DNA of 17,520 bases from DATIXD01 sp035518875 (GTDB lineage: Bacteria > Pseudomonadota > Gammaproteobacteria > Methylococcales > Methylococcaceae): NCBI GenBank assembly GCA_035518875.1, contig DATIXD010000045.1, forward strand, positions 1 through 17,520, written 5' to 3'. Of this stretch, positions 14,801 to 17,520 are shown piece after piece; positions within the stretch are counted from its first letter, which is position 1, and each line of letters begins with the position of its first letter. Both the position numbers and the translations under genes were made by a program. Under the pieces are notes generated by a model. It saw only the letters and a list, made by a program, of their open reading frames with translations, did not search any database and was not told the origin of the DNA.

Positions 14801-15361
14801 ATGAGCCTATTGACTATTCATACGGAAAATCGCCCGGATCGGGCCGAAATCGTCAGAGAGCATGGGGCCATCGCTGAAAGGCTCGAGGAAATCGGGGTGC
14901 GGTTCGAGCGCTGGACTGCGGGTCGGGAGTTCGGTTCGGATGCCGCCGAGGAAGTTATCCTGGGGGCTTACCGGGAGCCCGTCGAGCGCTTGAAAAAACG
15001 CTACGGCTTTGAATCGGCGGACGTGATCAGTGTCCGCCCCGATCATCCGCAAAAGGACGAGTTGCGGGCGAAGTTTCTCGATGAGCACGTTCACAGCGAT
15101 TTCGAAGTGCGGTTTTTCGTTGAAGGCCGGGGTTTGTTCTTCCTTCATCCCAGTGAACACGTGTATGCCGTGCTGTGTGAGCAGGGCGATTTGATCAGCG
15201 TGCCAGCTCACGTCAAACACTGGTTTGATATGGGAGATCGCCCGAATCTTAAATGTATCCGCTTGTTCACCACGCCGGAAGGCTGGGTGGCGGAATTCAC
15301 CGGCAGCGATATCGCCGGAAAGTTCCCTAAGCTGGAGCAGTTCCTGAGGGAGTACGCATGA
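14801..15361 (+). CDS. mtnD: Acireductone dioxygenase MtnD
   Basis: Acireductone dioxygenase oxidises 1,2-dihydroxy-3-keto-5-methylthiopentene with O2. With Fe it gives the methionine precursor 4-methylthio-2-oxobutanoate; with Ni it gives an off-pathway product and CO. It is a cupin of 186 residues. Start 14801 is chosen because GGAG lies 8 bases upstream and the product then matches the family's usual length; an in-frame upstream start at 14681 would add 40 unrelated residues. Metal ligands are visible: H96 and H98 and E102 in the H-V-H-S-D-F-E motif, and H140 in A-H-V-K-H-W-F-D-M-G. Its stop overlaps the mtnC start by 4 bases (ATGA), showing translational coupling. Confidence 0.95.
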   Translation: MSLLTIHTENRPDRAEIVREHGAIAERLEEIGVRFERWTAGREFGSDAAEEVILGAYREPVERLKKRYGFESADVISVRPDHPQKDELRAKFLDEHVHSDFEVRFFVEGRGLFFLHPSEHVYAVLCEQGDLISVPAHVKHWFDMGDRPNLKCIRLFTTPEGWVAEFTGSDIAGKFPKLEQFLREYA

Positions 15362-16038
15362 TTCGGGCGATCCTGACGGATATCGAAGGTACGACCTCGT
15401 CCGTCTCGTTCGTGAAGGATGTGCTGTTTCCCTATGCCCGGGAACATATGGCGGATTTCGTACGCGCTCATGGTGAGGAGGTCGAGGTGCGAAAGCTTCT
15501 CGATGAAGTCGGCAGGGTGTGCGGCGCGCACTTCGATGACGAGCAGGCGATCGCTCAGCTCGTCCGCTGGATCGACGAGGACCGCAAAGTCACGCCGCTG
15601 AAATCTCTGCAAGGTTTGATCTGGGAGGCCGGCTACCGCAATGGCGATTACCGGGGCCATGTTTATCCCGATGCTGTCCACAAATTAAGGGAATGGGAGA
15701 AGCGTGGCATGGCGCTGTATGTATTTTCCTCGGGTTCCGTCCATGCCCAGAAGCTGCTTTTCCGGCACACCGAGTACGGCGATCTCACGCCGCTTTTCTC
15801 CGGCTATTTCGATACCCAGGTCGGCGCGAAGCAGGAAGCCGATTCTTATCGCAGGATTGCCGAAACGATCGGGTTGGCGCCGGCGAACATCCTGTTTCTC
15901 TCGGACATCGAGGCCGAGTTGGAAGCAGCCCGCGAGGCCGGATTGAAAACCTGTCTTTTGGTGCGCGATGACGCGATCGCGGACGGCGGAACTCATCCGC
16001 AAGCGCGGAATTTTGACGCGATTTCCGTTGCTGCCTAA
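15358..16038 (+). CDS. mtnC: Enolase-phosphatase E1 MtnC
   Basis: A bifunctional HAD-family enzyme that enolises 2,3-diketo-5-methylthiopentyl 1-phosphate and then removes the phosphate, making the substrate of MtnD. The 226-residue product has the E1 hallmarks: D8-I-E10-G-T-T-S-S-V-S-F-V at the N-terminus (nucleophile Asp plus the family-specific Glu), V-F-S-S-G-S-V (about 121-127, phosphate-binding HAD motif II), the G-A-K-Q-E motif containing the HAD Lys (about 157-161), and F-L-S-D-I-E-A-E-L near 180-188 (motif III acidic residues). It follows mtnD with a 4-base overlap. MtnB supplies its substrate. Confidence 0.95.
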   Translation: MIRAILTDIEGTTSSVSFVKDVLFPYAREHMADFVRAHGEEVEVRKLLDEVGRVCGAHFDDEQAIAQLVRWIDEDRKVTPLKSLQGLIWEAGYRNGDYRGHVYPDAVHKLREWEKRGMALYVFSSGSVHAQKLLFRHTEYGDLTPLFSGYFDTQVGAKQEADSYRRIAETIGLAPANILFLSDIEAELEAAREAGLKTCLLVRDDAIADGGTHPQARNFDAISVAA

Positions 16039-16163
16039 GAAATTGATTGTTCCCCGACGGGAAATTCACGGTATCAATCCGCCCAAGGCCCTTGTTTTTC
16101 TGAGCTGAGGGGGTATGCCGGCTGACTGGCCCAAAACCTGCTATATATCTACTAGGAAAAAGC

Positions 16164-16193
16164 TTGATTTGAGCCAAGCTGAAAAAGTAAAGT
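16164..16193 (+). promoter_or_regulatory. Possible sigma70 promoter for the MepK-like gene
   Basis: TTGATT (16164-16169) and TAAAGT (16188-16193) are 18 bases apart in the 227-base gap after mtnC. The -10 match is moderate. A GAGGG ribosome-binding site (16253-16257) precedes the ATG at 16266. Confidence 0.35.
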
Positions 16194-16265
16194 GACGCCC
16201 CTTGAGAAGAGACGGTCTCTCCCCCGCCGTTTCTTCGTAGTAGAGATCGAATGAGGGCCTAATGA

Positions 16266-16853
16266 ATGAGTTTTGATCAATCTTCACACAGCAACCGTCA
16301 GGCGGCGCGCAGTGGCCTCAGCCGCAGAGCGTTTCTGACTCGGGTGGGCATCGCGGCGGCGGGCACATTGCTTCTGCCGTCCACGGAAGCATTCGCCAAG
16401 AGCTTGACCAGGGAACGCCTCCTGACCTTGCACAACATGCACACCGACGAGGAACTCAGCATTGTCTGCTGCCCGCAGCAGCATTACGATCGCAAGCTGC
16501 TCAACCGGTTTAGCTACTTTTTGCGCGATCACTACACGGATGAAGCCCATCCCATGGATCCGGCTTTGATCGACTTGTTGTACGCGGTCTCCGTGCTGAC
16601 GCGGAGCCGGGGCGAATACAAGATTATCTCCGGTTACCGCGCGCCGGAAACCAATCAGAGGTTGCGCAAGCTGAGTCACGGCGTCGCCGAGCACAGCCTA
16701 CACATGGAAGGGAAAGCGATCGATCTTCGGATGGACGACGTCAGCACCCGAACCATTCAGCAAACGGCGCTTGCCCTGGAACAGGGCGGTGTGGGCTATT
16801 ATCGAACAGCCGATTTCGTACATCTCGATACCGGCGCGGTTCGCTCCTGGTAA
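16266..16853 (+). CDS. mepK: Tat-exported DUF882/M15 peptidase, MepK (YcbK)-like murein endopeptidase
   Basis: A 195-residue periplasmic peptidase. The N-terminus carries a twin-arginine signal (S-R-R-A-F-L, R20-R21) followed by an Ala/Gly/Leu-rich hydrophobic stretch and a cleavage region near A-F-A-K. The mature part is a zinc peptidase of the M15/DUF882 type: S-G-Y-R-A-P-E-T-N before the metal site, H146 and D153 in H-M-E-G-K-A-I-D, and H186 in F-V-H-L-D-T-G. The E. coli homologue MepK has the same size, Tat signal and motifs and cleaves peptidoglycan cross-links, allowing wall expansion. The start at 16266 is chosen over the ATG at 16262 (which meets a stop within five codons) and has GAGGG 8 bases upstream. 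The L,D-transpeptidase gene that often sits nearby in other genomes is not seen here. Confidence 0.9.
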   Translation: MSFDQSSHSNRQAARSGLSRRAFLTRVGIAAAGTLLLPSTEAFAKSLTRERLLTLHNMHTDEELSIVCCPQQHYDRKLLNRFSYFLRDHYTDEAHPMDPALIDLLYAVSVLTRSRGEYKIISGYRAPETNQRLRKLSHGVAEHSLHMEGKAIDLRMDDVSTRTIQQTALALEQGGVGYYRTADFVHLDTGAVRSW

Positions 16854-16865
16854 GAAAGAAGTTGT

Positions 16866-16901
16866 TTTCAAACCGAATCGCCTTGGTCGCCGGGTTTGAA
16901 A
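16866..16901. repeat. 9-bp inverted repeat after mepK, possible transcription stop
   Basis: TTTCAAACC (16866-16874) and GGTTTGAAA (16893-16901) pair perfectly around 18 bases, starting 13 bases beyond the mepK stop. The position suits a terminator, but no T-run follows the stem on the + strand. Confidence 0.45.
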
Positions 16902-17083
16902 GCAGCCTGATGCTGGTAGGGCTGGCATTGCCCGTCCAGCTTTAGACCGCAGACGTCAAACAGACCCCCAGTCGTATGCATCCCCCTCCATTGGCTGAGA
17001 GTGCCAAGGCCGGATTCCGTCGCTGATCTTCGGATGAAGGCCCATGCTTACGCCTAACATCGTCGTGTGCTCCCTACTCGTGA

Positions 17084-17412
17084 CTATTTCGCCCGGAGCG
17101 AAATAGGTTGCACGATAGGGCGTCCCCGGAGGGCCGAGGCGATGGATGGTCTTGAACGGCCAAGGGTGCGGACCCGTATACCAGAGTGGTTTTGGACCTG
17201 GGGGGTTAGAGACCCCCGGTTATCCGTTTAGGCAGCGTCGGTGGGCAACGCTTCTCTTTCGCCCACGCTACCAGGCTCGGTCGTTTCATCGGTCTTAAGC
17301 TTGCGTCCCAAGCAGCGGGTTAAAGGTCGACTACCCTTTCAATCGCTTGCCTGCCAGCCAGCGTTTGAAAGCGCCCGACCTAGAAATCCTTGAGCGCGAA
17401 GGATCTTTAAAA
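17084..17412 (+). ncRNA. Densely structured RNA element resembling HEARO / IscB-type omega RNA
   Basis: About 330 bases without coding features fold into a series of local hairpins. CTATTTCGC (17084-17092) pairs perfectly with GCGAAATAG (17098-17106). TGGTC/GGCCA sits at 17147-17162 and GGGT/ACCC at 17164-17175. GGGGGT/ACCCCC (17201-17217) has a TAGAG loop. GTGGGC/GCCCAC is at 17241-17266 and GCTTG/CAAGC at 17299-17313. A long stem, 13 pairs of 15, lies at 17336-17371, and ATCCTT/AAGGAT closes the run at 17386-17404. The first hairpin directly follows GTGA (17080-17083), the 5' junction described for HEARO elements (ATGA or GTGA). HEARO RNAs are about 300 bases, lie immediately upstream of and co-oriented with an HNH-nuclease (IscB) ORF, and act as omega guide RNAs. 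In that model the guide would come from the bases just before 17084. The sequence downstream does not show an IscB N-terminus, so the copy may be ORF-less, decayed, or something else. Confidence 0.45.
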
Positions 17413-17520
17413 ATGAGTCAAGTTTTGAATTTTGGCCAAAGTTCTCCTTACCCCAAAAAAGGAGCTTTTCCGTCACCACTTCGTGGGATGCACCACTTAC
17501 GGATAGTGCCTGGAGTAGGC

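Noticed and set aside
17413..17520. Open frame from ATG with an AAGGA site, running off the window end, as an IscB start
   Set aside because: None of the three forward frames shows the typical IscB N-terminus (strand, then K-P-L-x-P-x and the R-A-R-x-L-L helix). The apparent ribosome-binding site lies in a hairpin. Only 36 codons are visible, so no gene is called.
1..17520. CRISPR arrays, tRNA and rRNA genes
   Set aside because: No regularly spaced direct repeats and no tRNA or rRNA consensus segments were recognised on either strand by eye.

Overview
The window is high-GC bacterial DNA with gammaproteobacterial hallmarks: a RelA with the EFDD synthetase signature and a degenerate hydrolase domain, a Tat-exported MepK-like murein endopeptidase, a RecD subunit, and the methionine-salvage genes mtnB, mtnD and mtnC. 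The gene content would fit a methanotroph or purple-sulfur-type gammaproteobacterium, but the sequence alone does not fix the genus.

Left part (1-9714, all + strand): the 3' end of rsgA (ribosome-assembly GTPase); a protein-L-isoaspartate methyltransferase carrying a secretion signal, followed 9 bases later by a large membrane protein with an internal spermidine-synthase-like Rossmann domain; a PAS-PAS-GGDEF diguanylate cyclase preceded by two strong tandem hairpins; relA; and recD. These are housekeeping, stress and signalling genes in complete, uninterrupted frames.

Middle (9756-16038): mtnB has its own sigma70-like promoter, and mtnD and mtnC overlap by 4 bases. All three belong to the methionine salvage pathway and are commonly adjacent. 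Here about 4.4 kb separates mtnB from mtnD. The intervening DNA looks acquired and partly decayed. It contains a solitary P-loop/AAA-like ATPase (- strand), a 0.58-kb gene-free stretch rich in inverted repeats, a Rossmann-fold dehydrogenase-like protein (- strand), and the wreck of a ribbon-helix-helix/PIN toxin-antitoxin pair. The PIN toxin is frameshifted and split by two tandem copies of a 153-base element with terminal inverted repeats (MITE-like).

Right part (16039-17520): a Tat-dependent DUF882/M15 peptidase (MepK-like), a spacer with an inverted repeat, then about 330 bases (17084-17412) of densely structured, apparently non-coding DNA. This region starts with a perfect 9-bp hairpin immediately after GTGA and resembles a HEARO/omega RNA, the guide RNA class linked to IscB nucleases. 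Any associated ORF would lie beyond or across the right edge. This is the most interesting signal in the window, but the family assignment rests on pattern recognition and needs a covariance-model search.
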